From a virus: a stretch of 62,116 bases of DNA. Location of the stretch: positions 1 to 62,116 of the IMG/VR virus record IMGVR_UViG_3300005527_000068. One strand, 5' to 3'. Position 1 is the first letter of the stretch, and every line of letters begins with the position of its first letter. Below the pieces are notes generated by a model, which had not been told where the DNA came from, searched no databases, and saw nothing but the letters and a program-made list of their open reading frames with translations. The position numbers and the translations under genes were made by a program. Shown in pieces: positions 16,901 through 26,761 of this stretch.

Positions 16901-19417
16901 ATATTTTAAATCTGATTCACCCAAATTTTCATCATCAAAATTCATTTTAACAAATTCTTGAATACCATAACTACCACCAAAAGAATTAAGTCCAGCACTA
17001 TTTGCACTTGAATCTTTTAACCCAGATAAAGAAATAACATTATCAGTTGGAACTTCATATTTTAATTCTTTTAAATTTGCTTGATTATAAAAATCATCTA
17101 AATTAAATATCTTAATATAAACACCACCATTTAAACCTTTTAATAAACTATTTTCAGCACTATAATTAGTTAAAAAAACGCTAGTTTCTGATTTAACATT
17201 TAAATCTTTTATTATTTCACTGCTTTGTTTTTTTGGTGATGGCCATTTTGTAAATGAAGTTGTTTCATTAGGGTTAAAATCATTTTGTATTGGTAATACT
17301 TTATATGGTGAATCATTTGCATCACGATATTGTATAAAATCATATTTATAATTTTGACCGTCATCAACAATAATAGGTTTATTAAAACCAAATGTACCTT
17401 TTGTATTTGTTATAAATGTATTAGGGGTTGCTAAATCATTTATTAATGCTATAATCAATTGTTTATCTTGGATTTCACTTAACAAACTAGCCTCAGCTTC
17501 AGCCATTTTTGTTATTTCATCATTTGTTAAATTAGTTTCATTGTTACTATAACCTAAAAAAGTTATAGCTCGCATTAAAAGTAATGTTTTTAATGAAGCA
17601 AAATCATTTGATTGTGTGTCCAATCTAGAATAAGGTGTTTTATCAACACCAAATAATATAGTGTCAGCTGGATTAACAGGTATCCAATTTTTTTCTAAAT
17701 TAGAAGTTGCTATTTCTTCAAGCCTTTTTTGTTTCTCTCTCTCTATAAACGCTTGTAATAAATTTTCAACAAATAATAACTCATCTATTTTACTTTCATT
17801 ATTACCTTTTATGTTTTGAGCTGACCCTAAATATTTTTCAACATATGAATCACCTTGGTTAGTACCTTTTTCAAAATAAGAAGGCCAAGGATAATAATTA
17901 TTATTTTTATTATCGTTGTTACTATAATCATTTTTGTAGTAATCACTAGAAAAAGTTTCTTTTAATATATTTTTTCTTTCTTGGTTTTTTTCAGCACTAA
18001 CTGAAACTTTAAAAATAACTTTTAAAAAAGTTTCAATAGCTTTAGTGAAAATTGATGTAACATATTTTATAGTAGGTGTAAAATTTGAATTACTTGCTAA
18101 GTTTTCTATTTGTTGATTAAACTCTATCGTATTTTTATCTTTAGCTAAATTTATTTCTGATGTTATTTCATTTAAAGCACTTATTGCTACTCTTGTATCA
18201 ATATAAAAAAATTCTTGAGTGTCTGTTAATGTTGATTTATTTTTAATTAAATCAATAAGTTCTTGTTTTTTTACTTCTATTGATGAACTAGTAATAGGAC
18301 CAAAACTTATAGCACCATTTTTAATATCGTTTATCGTTATTTTTTTACTAAATTCTAAGGATAAAAGATTTTCATTTAATTTTATTGTGTTATCGGTATT
18401 AAAAGTATTTATTAAATCTTTAATTGAGTTATTATATATATCTATTTGTGTTTTATCATCATTACCAGATAATATTATTTTATAAAAATCCAATAAATCG
18501 TTGGTGTTATTAGGTTTTTTATCTTCAACAACAAAAGTTGTTTCTACTGTTGAACCTAAAGTAGTTATTTGGTCTTTAATTTGATTTATTATATTTTCAC
18601 AATCTTCTAATTTTTCTTTTGTTTTTGAAGCTTCAGTGTTTTGCGATAATTTAGTTAGGTCATTATTAAAATCTTGTACTTGTTTTATAAATTCATCAAT
18701 TGTTGGTATATTACTGTTTTTATATTCTTCTTTACCTAAATCAGTATAATTAATAACCGATAAATAACCTAGTAACATATCAGCTAACATTGCATAAGTA
18801 TAACCAATAAATTTAGCCGTTATTTCAAAATTACCTGTTTGTGAATTAAATTTAGAAGAAAAATTTGTCATGTGTAGACAATATTTAACAGGTTTACCAA
18901 AATAACCTTTAATAGTTAATTCATATAATGGATATGGAAAATCAAATAATACACGATATTTGTTCTTATTTAATTGATAATCATTTTGAAATATAGCACT
19001 ACCTCTAATATCAACAAAGTTAATTGTTACCATAGGATGGTAAGAAGTATCGAATTCAATATTAATATCAGTTATACCAAAATTTTCATCATTATCTCTT
19101 TCATTATTATCAAATGATGTTGTTAATAATGTATAGTTTGTCGTTAATGATTTATTTTTACTTTCTATACTATCATCACCAATAAATGAAATAGTGACAC
19201 CACCTGTCTCTTCAGTTGTTTGTTGTTGTCCTGACGCTCTGAAAATTGTTCTACCTCTTGTAGTAGTTCTTAACTGAACTGATATGTTTAATTCTTCATT
19301 TTGAATAGGAACATTATTAGTTGAATCCAAAAAATCTCTACCATCATTAGGGTCAATTATTGTTATTCCATTTACAGAACAACCAGTTTTATTTTTATTA
19401 ATAGATTCAGATGCCAT
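13928..19417 (-). CDS. Giant baseplate protein with C-terminal M23 peptidase domain
   Basis: 1829 residues. The N-terminal ~200 residues (NIEFDTSYHPMVTINFVDIR, then PYPLYELTIKGYFGKPVKYC) look like a phage baseplate domain. The middle is a long Asn/Lys-rich region. Near residue 1500 is SYSAKVSMLGNPMIQPMMYF, a hub-like segment. The C-terminus carries an M23 metallopeptidase: HKGIDIP (about 1643) and AHLHFEIRR (about 1770) provide the HxxxD and HxH zinc ligands. The role is baseplate hub with cell-wall-cutting tip, doing the job of T4 gp27/gp5 with a different enzyme. It overlaps the gp53-like gene by 11 nt and sits beside the lysozyme gene. Confidence 0.8.
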   Translation of the reverse strand: MASESINKNKTGCSVNGITIIDPNDGRDFLDSTNNVPIQNEELNISVQLRTTTRGRTIFRASGQQQTTEETGGVTISFIGDDSIESKNKSLTTNYTLLTTSFDNNERDNDENFGITDINIEFDTSYHPMVTINFVDIRGSAIFQNDYQLNKNKYRVLFDFPYPLYELTIKGYFGKPVKYCLHMTNFSSKFNSQTGNFEITAKFIGYTYAMLADMLLGYLSVINYTDLGKEEYKNSNIPTIDEFIKQVQDFNNDLTKLSQNTEASKTKEKLEDCENIINQIKDQITTLGSTVETTFVVEDKKPNNTNDLLDFYKIILSGNDDKTQIDIYNNSIKDLINTFNTDNTIKLNENLLSLEFSKKITINDIKNGAISFGPITSSSIEVKKQELIDLIKNKSTLTDTQEFFYIDTRVAISALNEITSEINLAKDKNTIEFNQQIENLASNSNFTPTIKYVTSIFTKAIETFLKVIFKVSVSAEKNQERKNILKETFSSDYYKNDYSNNDNKNNNYYPWPSYFEKGTNQGDSYVEKYLGSAQNIKGNNESKIDELLFVENLLQAFIEREKQKRLEEIATSNLEKNWIPVNPADTILFGVDKTPYSRLDTQSNDFASLKTLLLMRAITFLGYSNNETNLTNDEITKMAEAEASLLSEIQDKQLIIALINDLATPNTFITNTKGTFGFNKPIIVDDGQNYKYDFIQYRDANDSPYKVLPIQNDFNPNETTSFTKWPSPKKQSSEIIKDLNVKSETSVFLTNYSAENSLLKGLNGGVYIKIFNLDDFYNQANLKELKYEVPTDNVISLSGLKDSSANSAGLNSFGGSYGIQEFVKMNFDDENLGESDLKYMFYHSNSFNSICKPRTNDDKSPYDLSNNVIPIVTDYSDIVTAKQNTPMYKDDKSFGKIRNFLIENETDITYPFVKQIFRGEDGVRVNNPISLFINAFSNYYGFSLFGSSFYYSQEDTTPYRKIVGNYSKALLFLNTLPFTYYKEGVFQDTINIFTTEVLNLFNKKASFIHVPKLWCAFIGGLIWRNDKSLYTLDNNLRIVGGGSGSIDPINWSELFSQGDVWTPNRNDLFSIIVLNKFVPLISNITFKKDYDEILESLPAQVKEEFKKIFFDFVNNDWQDFKTKLEIHNGDVVTFKSKVDLLTTLTNVSKTTLEKTFNLTYYNNIIINNVEQNTKYFIELELKGKYNTIINGETTPVTLIIDGLKEEVVIANTSYKIWLDPKLANTRYSEITSKKENLELYIKTIYDLLNVKKEELANEDKQALQKTFGTADLNIIKLNLYKFCKNINDKWVTSSEDENKIIYKCTGDYASFNKTNGATLLDSFRFVSRSFRDIGDVFYINPSEIPNTINTNPNISFYNFYAKLLTDNNFDFIPLPTFINYRDEEELKSVFKTFPDWYDKTPTCGPTFICIYSGEKSRALDLSDSANLKNDGFDFICPSNNSTIPSDFDNTGTENGLAVFKVNYSQQNQSIFTDIELDQSEFKETDESLRTTSDLVDNKSENNRTFIGQNLYNVYNVRSYSAKVSMLGNPMIQPMMYFQLNNIPMFHGAYLITNVSHNIKPNYMTTSFTGQRIKYSQLPLVDRQSLFVNISKALGYSTPSEFISNSSAGESGAIPEKDLGFDDPIRSYIRLGRGVNLFHEKGDVHKGIDIPAKKGSDLYAIYNGTIEKIAYQGSGSGYGLYLIINHGLLSDGFYYKSLYGHLSDIESNIVANVSNNNLTQDLKTKILSKYWNPGINVIKNQIIAKSGGDDNNPSYLGGDLKLPMEGESSGAHLHFEIRRGQQQGFEFFSGEVVNVDTCLPLGRKKPEVIGDIAILPAQTLPSIGDKQIKI

Positions 19418-19730
19418 ACAATGTTTTATGGTTATTAACTTGTGTTACATACCTAGATAAACCAGAACTATATGGAAAAGGAATCCTTAATACTGTCATA
19501 TCTGGTATATTAAATTCTAACCCACCAAATTGTGGATTAGCTAACAAAATTAACCAACCGCTATAAGGATTATTATAATACTCATTACTAACATTGTCAA
19601 GTCTTGTATTGCCTTTTTTATATAAAGCATATTTATCATTAGGGTCTTCTGGGATTACAATACCAGGTACTGGTTTTATGATATTATCACCAATCTTAAA
19701 GTCTGAATATCTATCAAAATATTGTGCCAT
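19407..19730 (-). CDS. Baseplate wedge protein (gp53/LysM-like)
   Basis: 107 residues. NTRLDNVSNEYYNNPYSGWL, then ILLANP and VLRIPFP, match the LysM-like pattern of gp53-type wedge proteins (LDxVSxxYY...WLIL.AN...RIP). It joins wedges around the hub. Its ends overlap both neighbours (11 nt with the hub gene, 1 nt with the 1452-residue gene), so translation is tightly coupled. Shorter than T4 gp53 (196). Confidence 0.65.
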   Translation of the reverse strand: MAQYFDRYSDFKIGDNIIKPVPGIVIPEDPNDKYALYKKGNTRLDNVSNEYYNNPYSGWLILLANPQFGGLEFNIPDMTVLRIPFPYSSGLSRYVTQVNNHKTLYGI

Positions 19731-22700
19731 TATTTTAAGTTTAAAAATGGGTTAGTTAAATTTTTATTACCTATATTATTATTATTATATTTTACTATAA
19801 GTTTATAATCTTTTTTATAATTATTTTCTAATGTATCCTTATTTATTATTTCTATTATATTACCATTTAACAATATTTTTTTTATATTTTCACTATCTGT
19901 GAATACATTACTATAAATTGTTTTAATATCAGTTATATTTGTTTCTTGTTCACCAAAAATTGTTATTTGATTTGGGTCTGGATAAGTTATTTCTTCATTT
20001 ATTGTTATATTAACACCTTTTTTTATTAATTTATTAAATTTATCGTCATTCATTCCAGTAACAAAATTACCATTAGCATCAAATATATTTTGACTTTCTA
20101 ATTTTATTTTAAGTAATAAATTAGTTATATTGGATTGTTCAATAAGCCAATCAGCTTCTTGTATCCTTGTTATTTTAGGTTCACTTGTTGTACCTGATTG
20201 TGATGGTACTTCTCCATTAAGTTGTTTATCAGCTTCTTGAGTTTGATTTGATGGGTTATAACTTAAAGATTTACCAATATCACTACCACTGCCACTACCA
20301 CCCTTAAATTTATCATCTGTAGTAGAAAATGGTTCAAATGAATCATTTGCATTTTTAATACCATTCTTAATCGTACCATTTCCACTAGTATCAATTTCTA
20401 TGTAATCAGCCCTTGGGTCATAAACTTCAGTATTTGCATAATAATTAAAAGATAATGCGTTTTGTAATTTATTTAAAGGACCATTTAATGATGAACCACC
20501 AATAATCTTAAGACCTAATGTAACTTTTGCAATCATTGGTTGAACACCAATACCTTCTGGGTTTAAATCCCAAACTAATGGTTCATAATCAATACTTAAA
20601 CTATCAATAGCTATTTTTGTGTGAAAGAAATCACCAATTCTTAATATACATATAGGTGCTCTACCAAAAGCTAAGTTATCAGCTCCTTGTTCTTCTTTTG
20701 TCGCCCCTTGTCTAGTGCATTGATGTAAAAATGTTAACCTAGAATTTAAACCTTCTGGTGTTGTTGAATGGAACGCTGGATGAAAATATTTTATCTTTTC
20801 TCTAAAACTATCAAAAATAAACGAACCACCTTCATTATTACAATCACCTTTTTCTAACTTTTCAAAGAAATTAAGTTCATTGTAAAAATTATATCTACCA
20901 TCAGTATCTTTTATAGTTTCAGTTATTGTTGTTGTTGTTGTTGTTGTGTTATCTGGTTTAACTTCTTCTGATGCCTTTTCTGGGTTTGTGTTGAAAGTAA
21001 TTGTTACATATCTACCTTCTTTACAGGCTTTAGCATCTGGTCTGGTTGGGTTTAAGTTGGTTGGAGTTATTTTTGGTTTACAGCTTTCACTTTCAACTAC
21101 TTGACCACTTATAATTTTAATATCGTTAGTTATACCTACAGTATTTTTTAAATAATATTCAACCGCTTGAGACCTATAATTAGTTAATTCTGTTTGGTCT
21201 CTATTGCCTTTTTCTTTATCAACACCACCTTGTATTGTTGCAAATCCTTGAATTGTTATAGTGCAAGTTTTACATTTATCATCTAAATGTTTTTTTAAAT
21301 CTGTAAAAAAATTAGGGTCTTGCAACGTATATGGTTTACCATCAATAGATAATTTTTGGTTTACACCATTTAAACCAAAATTAGTTTTATCCGTAAAATC
21401 TGTGTTTGATGTATAACCACCATCAAAATTACCTATACCACCCCATTTTGAAGTCGGGTCATTAACACCTGGTGGATATCCTTCCACACCAGCTGCATTA
21501 ATAGTATAATCTATTGGTGTATTTAAATTAAACCCAGATTCATATTTGTTTGTTGTACTACCAATGCCACCATTTAAAATCTTATCAACTGAAACATTTA
21601 TATCATTTTGACTAGGATAGTCATTAGGAAAATAAATTTTAAATGAATTCATTGGTACTTTTTCTTCACTAGCTGTTTTTTGTTCTTCTGATGTTGCTGA
21701 ACTATTTTGAGTTTGTTCTGTTTTTTGTGTTATTTTTTCTCTTATTTTTGTTGCTATTAATTCATTAGTTAATGTTTCATCAGGTAAAATACAACAACCA
21801 GCAAAAAATGACGCTATATAATTATCATCAGGTCTGTTATTTTTATTTTTAAACGCATTAGCATATGTAGGATGGTCAACTATAATAGAAAATGATAATG
21901 TACCTGTTCTTTCTGTATTATTATATGTATATATTGGTTCGCCTCTCCCGATAAAATTTGTTGATTCCCATTGAACTGATACACTTTCAGAAAAATTAAT
22001 ATCATATGGTGGAAACCACATTATTCTACCTTTTCTATTTGTTGTTGTGTCACCTGGTCCTCTTTCACCAGCAGGTAAATCAGGATAATTATCATTCCAA
22101 GCTAAATTTTCAATAGAAAACATATAATTTTTAACATTAGCTTTTCTTGTTATGATAGGTCCATTTTGGTCAAAATCACTTGTATATGGTGCTATCTTAA
22201 CAAATCCAGTATCTTCTAACACAGATAAATTAGGATTGAATTTATCATTTCTATAAGGCATATTATCTTTAAGTAATGCACTTCTTCTGATTAAATTACC
22301 TATACTATCATATCTATTAGTTGCAACCCAACTCCTACAAAATATATCATCAGCACTACCACCAACACCATTAAACGTATAATTAGTGAATTGACCACTT
22401 TTTAGCACAGCACTACCCTTAGACGTGGCATTACCATTAGCTGTACTTATTTGAGTTGAATCTCTTAATTCTGTATCACCTTTAACAGACACTATATTTC
22501 TATTACTAGAACTATTAAATAATTTTTGTGTCTTTTTTAATAATGTTTTCTTTAAATTCTTACCATTATACTCATCTGGGAAAACATTAGAAACAGGTAA
22601 AAAAGGTATTGTTGTTGTGCTATCATTTACTCTATTTAATGGTCCTGTTTGTAATGGAGATGGTGTGTCTTGACTTTGGTTATCACTTACCCAAGTAAAT

Positions 22701-24088
22701 GTTGTTGTTTTAGGTGTTCTACCATTATATTTCGTTATATTAGGTAAAACATCTTCAAAACCATAAAAACCATATTCATCTATTTTTCGTTTATTATAAT
22801 TTAAATCTGGTATTATTCTATCATTAATACTTAAAGGATTTATTAATGTACCATTACCATTATAATAAGCGTATATATTATAGTCATTTGATTTAATATC
22901 TCTATCATTAGTATAACCAGCAGCATAACCACTTCTAAATGTCGCTAAACTAGGGTTATCAATACCATATATACCTTGCAAACTACCGTTAACGTTTGTT
23001 ATTAAGGCTTTTATCTGACCTTTACCAGTGTTATCTAACATAGCATTAGCTCTTGCTATATTTTCGCTATTACCGTTTTCATATTGAAAAATAGAGCCGC
23101 TATCTTGTAGATAACTTTTAGGTAAAGTAAATCCTAATATTCTTGATGTATAATCAGCTACTCTACCTAATGTATCACCAGGTACAGTAATCTTATAGTT
23201 AGGTCTAAATACTGGTGATGTACCTTCTTTTATTAAATTTAATATATTTTCACCAACATTTAAACTACCTAATATCTCTTGTTGAACATTAAACGCTGCG
23301 TTATTTCCTAATGCAACTGCAAGTTGTTGTGCACCAATAATACCTAATTCAGTATCATTTAATACACCTGTCAATCCCAATGCTCTACCAGCTAATGTTG
23401 ACCTTAAATCAAAATTTGTTACTAACCCTTCATTTGAAAAACCTAATCCTTGGCCATTCAATAAACTACCAATAACATTAGAAGCTTGAACAGCACCTCC
23501 TTGTCCTAAATTTAAAGCACCGTATTCATTTAAATAACCATTTATTTGTTTAGTTATTTGTGACTCTGTTTGGATTTGAGCATCTGTTTGTTCAGACGCA
23601 TCCAAATATTCATTCTTTGCCGTATTAAACTCTCTATAACCAGCGTTATTTGTTTTACCTATAATACCATATTGACTAACCTCATCTGTTGCTGATTCAG
23701 GGTATTGTTGCGTACCATGTGGCCATTCAGCATCACCAAATTGTGGATTATTTATATCTTGAATATAATCTACCGTTACATAAGGATTTGTTCTTGTATC
23801 TTGGTCTGGTCTAAATGTATTTCTACCAAAACTATCTTGTGCATTATTGGCACTATATTCTTCAATAGGTGAAAAATCAGGTGTTATATTTGAATTAGTA
23901 CCAACTACAGTATCTAATACAGGTTCACCTATTCTTGGTGAACCATTAACATTTGTTGATATTTGTGGGTATCTTGGTTGTAATTTTTTATTTAATAAAA
24001 AATCTCTAATACCAAAATTAGTAGCAATATCTGTTATGGTATTTTTATTACCTGGTGTTGGTTCAGATGTATTATAAAAAATTGGCAT
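19730..24088 (-). CDS. Large baseplate/tail protein with OmpA-like domain
   Basis: 1452 residues. The N-terminal ~550 residues are Gly/Asn-rich. Around 640-780 lies a structural core (MWFPPYDINFSESVSVQWES). At about 930-1050 is an OmpA-like peptidoglycan-binding pattern: ITIQGFATIQG, then NYRSQAVEYYLKN and IKIISGQ. Around 1130-1230 is LCILRIGDFF-like core sequence (PICILRIGDFFHTKI; LVWDLNPEGIGVQPMIAKVT). It is probably a baseplate arm or tail protein that can hold peptidoglycan. Neighbouring gp53-like and hub genes support a baseplate role; the precise T4 equivalent is not clear. Confidence 0.65.
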   Translation of the reverse strand: MPIFYNTSEPTPGNKNTITDIATNFGIRDFLLNKKLQPRYPQISTNVNGSPRIGEPVLDTVVGTNSNITPDFSPIEEYSANNAQDSFGRNTFRPDQDTRTNPYVTVDYIQDINNPQFGDAEWPHGTQQYPESATDEVSQYGIIGKTNNAGYREFNTAKNEYLDASEQTDAQIQTESQITKQINGYLNEYGALNLGQGGAVQASNVIGSLLNGQGLGFSNEGLVTNFDLRSTLAGRALGLTGVLNDTELGIIGAQQLAVALGNNAAFNVQQEILGSLNVGENILNLIKEGTSPVFRPNYKITVPGDTLGRVADYTSRILGFTLPKSYLQDSGSIFQYENGNSENIARANAMLDNTGKGQIKALITNVNGSLQGIYGIDNPSLATFRSGYAAGYTNDRDIKSNDYNIYAYYNGNGTLINPLSINDRIIPDLNYNKRKIDEYGFYGFEDVLPNITKYNGRTPKTTTFTWVSDNQSQDTPSPLQTGPLNRVNDSTTTIPFLPVSNVFPDEYNGKNLKKTLLKKTQKLFNSSSNRNIVSVKGDTELRDSTQISTANGNATSKGSAVLKSGQFTNYTFNGVGGSADDIFCRSWVATNRYDSIGNLIRRSALLKDNMPYRNDKFNPNLSVLEDTGFVKIAPYTSDFDQNGPIITRKANVKNYMFSIENLAWNDNYPDLPAGERGPGDTTTNRKGRIMWFPPYDINFSESVSVQWESTNFIGRGEPIYTYNNTERTGTLSFSIIVDHPTYANAFKNKNNRPDDNYIASFFAGCCILPDETLTNELIATKIREKITQKTEQTQNSSATSEEQKTASEEKVPMNSFKIYFPNDYPSQNDINVSVDKILNGGIGSTTNKYESGFNLNTPIDYTINAAGVEGYPPGVNDPTSKWGGIGNFDGGYTSNTDFTDKTNFGLNGVNQKLSIDGKPYTLQDPNFFTDLKKHLDDKCKTCTITIQGFATIQGGVDKEKGNRDQTELTNYRSQAVEYYLKNTVGITNDIKIISGQVVESESCKPKITPTNLNPTRPDAKACKEGRYVTITFNTNPEKASEEVKPDNTTTTTTTITETIKDTDGRYNFYNELNFFEKLEKGDCNNEGGSFIFDSFREKIKYFHPAFHSTTPEGLNSRLTFLHQCTRQGATKEEQGADNLAFGRAPICILRIGDFFHTKIAIDSLSIDYEPLVWDLNPEGIGVQPMIAKVTLGLKIIGGSSLNGPLNKLQNALSFNYYANTEVYDPRADYIEIDTSGNGTIKNGIKNANDSFEPFSTTDDKFKGGSGSGSDIGKSLSYNPSNQTQEADKQLNGEVPSQSGTTSEPKITRIQEADWLIEQSNITNLLLKIKLESQNIFDANGNFVTGMNDDKFNKLIKKGVNITINEEITYPDPNQITIFGEQETNITDIKTIYSNVFTDSENIKKILLNGNIIEIINKDTLENNYKKDYKLIVKYNNNNIGNKNLTNPFLNLK

Positions 24089-24165
24089 TTATATAATATT
24101 ATAATATTATTATTTATTTAATAATAAATAGATTGTTTTTATATTTTTTATATAAATTATTTATT

Positions 24166-24217
24166 ATTATTAATATTATATATTATATATTATTAATATT
24201 ATATATTATATATTATT
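24166..24217. repeat. 23-bp AT-only tandem repeat
   Basis: Two exact copies of a 23-bp unit made only of A and T (24166-24188 and 24189-24211) plus a partial third, inside a non-coding stretch (24089-24311) that is almost pure A+T. This stretch also holds a host-type promoter; otherwise I see no gene in it. Confidence 0.8.
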
Positions 24218-24239
24218 TATTATTATTTATATATATAAA

Positions 24240-24270
24240 CAAATATACTGATTTTTTCTGACAAAATCAA
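24240..24270 (-). promoter_or_regulatory. Host-type promoter upstream of the baseplate operon
   Basis: Minus strand TTG (24270-24268), 20 nt, TATATTTG (24247-24240). It lies about 150 nt upstream of the 1452-residue gene, beyond the AT repeat. Confidence 0.5.
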
Positions 24271-24311
24271 GTTTTTTTATAAAAAAATTAACTATTTTTC
24301 AATAATTATCA

Positions 24312-26747
24312 TTATAATTTACCGTTAATATTCTCAGAAATTTGAATATTAACCAATCTTGTCATATTTTTAATGAATGTTGGGTCACTTATTAATCCAG
24401 TTGATATATTATTTCCACCAGGTAAAGATATTTTAATATCACCACTAATTTTTAATTCATCAAATCTATGTATCATATTACCATTACTATTCATAGCTTC
24501 AGCTAATGCTCTATTACCACCAGCATCTGTTCCAGCAATCATAGTAGCGTCATTTAACTTCATAAATTTATCTTTTGGGTTAAATTTTATTATACCATCA
24601 TTAATAGTAACATCACTTGCATCATCAACAATATCACTCGTATAATCATTTGGATTACCCCTAATGTCTGAAAATAAATCTTTATTAGGTATAACAGTTG
24701 GTGCATTAGGGTATTTTTTTCTATAAATTGCTCTAGCATTAGCTAAATTGTCTGTACCCATGTTTTCAACACTTAACCCGATTTTCTTATTTACATATTT
24801 AAGAGGGTTGAAACTATCCTCACCCACACTTTCAAGTAATGACATACCTGAACCTCCAAATGACTCAAAAAAACCACCAAATCCTGTGTTTCTAGTTTTT
24901 TCATCACTCGCAAAATCAAATATATCTTTAGCTGCACCGAGTATTGCCGCTATACCTGCTAACGTACCAGCAAGTCTAGTTAAACCACCCAATAAAGGCT
25001 TAACAAAAGAAAATGCACCTTGTATCATAGGTCCAAGATTTTTCATTGTAGCTAAATTAAAACCAGCACCAAAAGATAAACCAGATGCAAACCATTTAGC
25101 CCCTTCAAGTAAACCTATACCAAGAATTGCACTTCCTATACCCAAACCTGGATTATCAATAAACCATTTAACATACCCACCAATTGTTTCAGCAAAACTA
25201 ACTAATTTTTTCGCATAGTCTTCAAATTTTACGTTTTTAAGATAATATGCTAATTTTTCTACTGCTGGTTTAAAACTTTTAACTAATTCTTTAGCAAAAA
25301 CATCCAAAACTGGCATAATGGGTAAAAATAATTCTTTTACACCATTTATAAAATTAGTTATTGTTTCATCAAATGTTTGTGCACTTTCAGCTCTTTCAGC
25401 TAATGATTTTTTTTCTTCCATTTGTTTTTTAATAAATTCATTACCTGATTTACCAAGTGCACTTAAAAATTTCTTTTCACCATTAACTTCAATATAAGCT
25501 TTACCGTTTTTATCTAATTTAGCGGTATTCATCAAAAATTCTTTTTCTTCATCACCAATACTAAACGAAACTTGGCCTTCTATCATACTGAATTTTTTTG
25601 CGTTTTTTCCAGCTGTAACCAAATCTTCAAAAGCGATACCAGTTTGTTCAGCAATTTTTCTTAATCTATGTAATTCAAGACCTGACATATCAAATTCACC
25701 AGTCTTACTATTAAATTCGACTGATTGTTCAACAGCTTTACCTATTTCTTCAGTTAATCCAGCAACATCATTTCTTGCCATATACATTAAATGAAATGGG
25801 TCAGCCAAATTTGAAAATGAACCACCCAAAACTTGCAATTGAGCAGACATTTGAACAGCACCTTCAATATCAAATAACTTTTCAGCCATACCAGTTGCAA
25901 AGTTCATATCAACACCAAGTCTTGTTGTTGTTTCAGCCATTTTCTTTAAACCAGCTACACCACCTTTAAAATTATATTTATTTAATAATTTAATGTTATT
26001 TGATATTGCTTTTACAACTTTACTAGCATTTAAACCCATTTTACTAGAATCATTCATCGTTTGGTCAATAAATTCACCAGTTCTTTCAGCACTATAACCT
26101 ATAAGTTCAAAATCAGCAGCCATTTTAGCTGCACCTTCAGCACCTAAACCAGTTGCAGCAGCCATAGCACCGATAGCCACCAATCCATCTTTACCTAACA
26201 TTACTGTTCTACCCATTTCTTCAGTGTATGCCGCTTGCATCTCAGCTAATTGACCTTGGTTTATACCAAATTCATTTGTGATTCGACCAGCATCAGCTAA
26301 TGACTTTCTAAAAGATTTTGTTTGTGTATCTAAAATGCCCATGTTTAAAGCAGACATTTTAATTTTTTTGTCTATTTCAGCTAAATATCGTGTATAAGAA
26401 ACTATACTACCATATGCGCTAGTAATACCACCTAATAAATTTTTTGACGTTTGTAGAGCTGATGCAGAAAATTCTTGTGCTTTGACTATATTAGACGTTT
26501 CTTTTGCTATGCGCTTATATCTTACTTCTAATTCTTTTACTTGCCTTAATTCTTCTTCTAAAATATCCTTTTGTTCGCCAGTAGCTTTTGATATTTGTTT
26601 TTCTAAATAAGCTATATTACTCTTAATAGCTTTAATCTTTTTTACAAATTCAATATAACCGCCAGTATCTTCGTTTATTCGTCTTACTAACTCTGCTTCA
26701 TCTCTTAATTGTTCTAAAAGTTTTTCTCTTTCTCTTTCTCCAGCCAT
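24312..26747 (-). CDS. Tail tape-measure protein candidate
   Basis: 811 residues. Residues 1-110 are a long charged coiled coil. The middle is Ala/Gly/Met-rich and helical with repeated AEMQAAY, AAMAAATGLGAEGAAKMA and related segments. Residues about 530-660 contain hydrophobic helices (GIGSAILGIGLLEGAKWFAS; GLTRLAGTLAGIAAILGAA) that could insert into the membrane during DNA entry. Coiled coil plus hydrophobic stretch is the usual tape-measure plan, and the gene lies among baseplate and tail genes. T4 gp29 is 590 residues. Confidence 0.7.
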   Translation of the reverse strand: MAGEREREKLLEQLRDEAELVRRINEDTGGYIEFVKKIKAIKSNIAYLEKQISKATGEQKDILEEELRQVKELEVRYKRIAKETSNIVKAQEFSASALQTSKNLLGGITSAYGSIVSYTRYLAEIDKKIKMSALNMGILDTQTKSFRKSLADAGRITNEFGINQGQLAEMQAAYTEEMGRTVMLGKDGLVAIGAMAAATGLGAEGAAKMAADFELIGYSAERTGEFIDQTMNDSSKMGLNASKVVKAISNNIKLLNKYNFKGGVAGLKKMAETTTRLGVDMNFATGMAEKLFDIEGAVQMSAQLQVLGGSFSNLADPFHLMYMARNDVAGLTEEIGKAVEQSVEFNSKTGEFDMSGLELHRLRKIAEQTGIAFEDLVTAGKNAKKFSMIEGQVSFSIGDEEKEFLMNTAKLDKNGKAYIEVNGEKKFLSALGKSGNEFIKKQMEEKKSLAERAESAQTFDETITNFINGVKELFLPIMPVLDVFAKELVKSFKPAVEKLAYYLKNVKFEDYAKKLVSFAETIGGYVKWFIDNPGLGIGSAILGIGLLEGAKWFASGLSFGAGFNLATMKNLGPMIQGAFSFVKPLLGGLTRLAGTLAGIAAILGAAKDIFDFASDEKTRNTGFGGFFESFGGSGMSLLESVGEDSFNPLKYVNKKIGLSVENMGTDNLANARAIYRKKYPNAPTVIPNKDLFSDIRGNPNDYTSDIVDDASDVTINDGIIKFNPKDKFMKLNDATMIAGTDAGGNRALAEAMNSNGNMIHRFDELKISGDIKISLPGGNNISTGLISDPTFIKNMTRLVNIQISENINGKL

Positions 26748-26761
26748 AATTATTTATTTTA

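Noticed and set aside
24748-25218. 156-codon open frame opposite the tape-measure gene
   Set aside because: Antisense to a helical repeat region, Pro-rich and without start signals.
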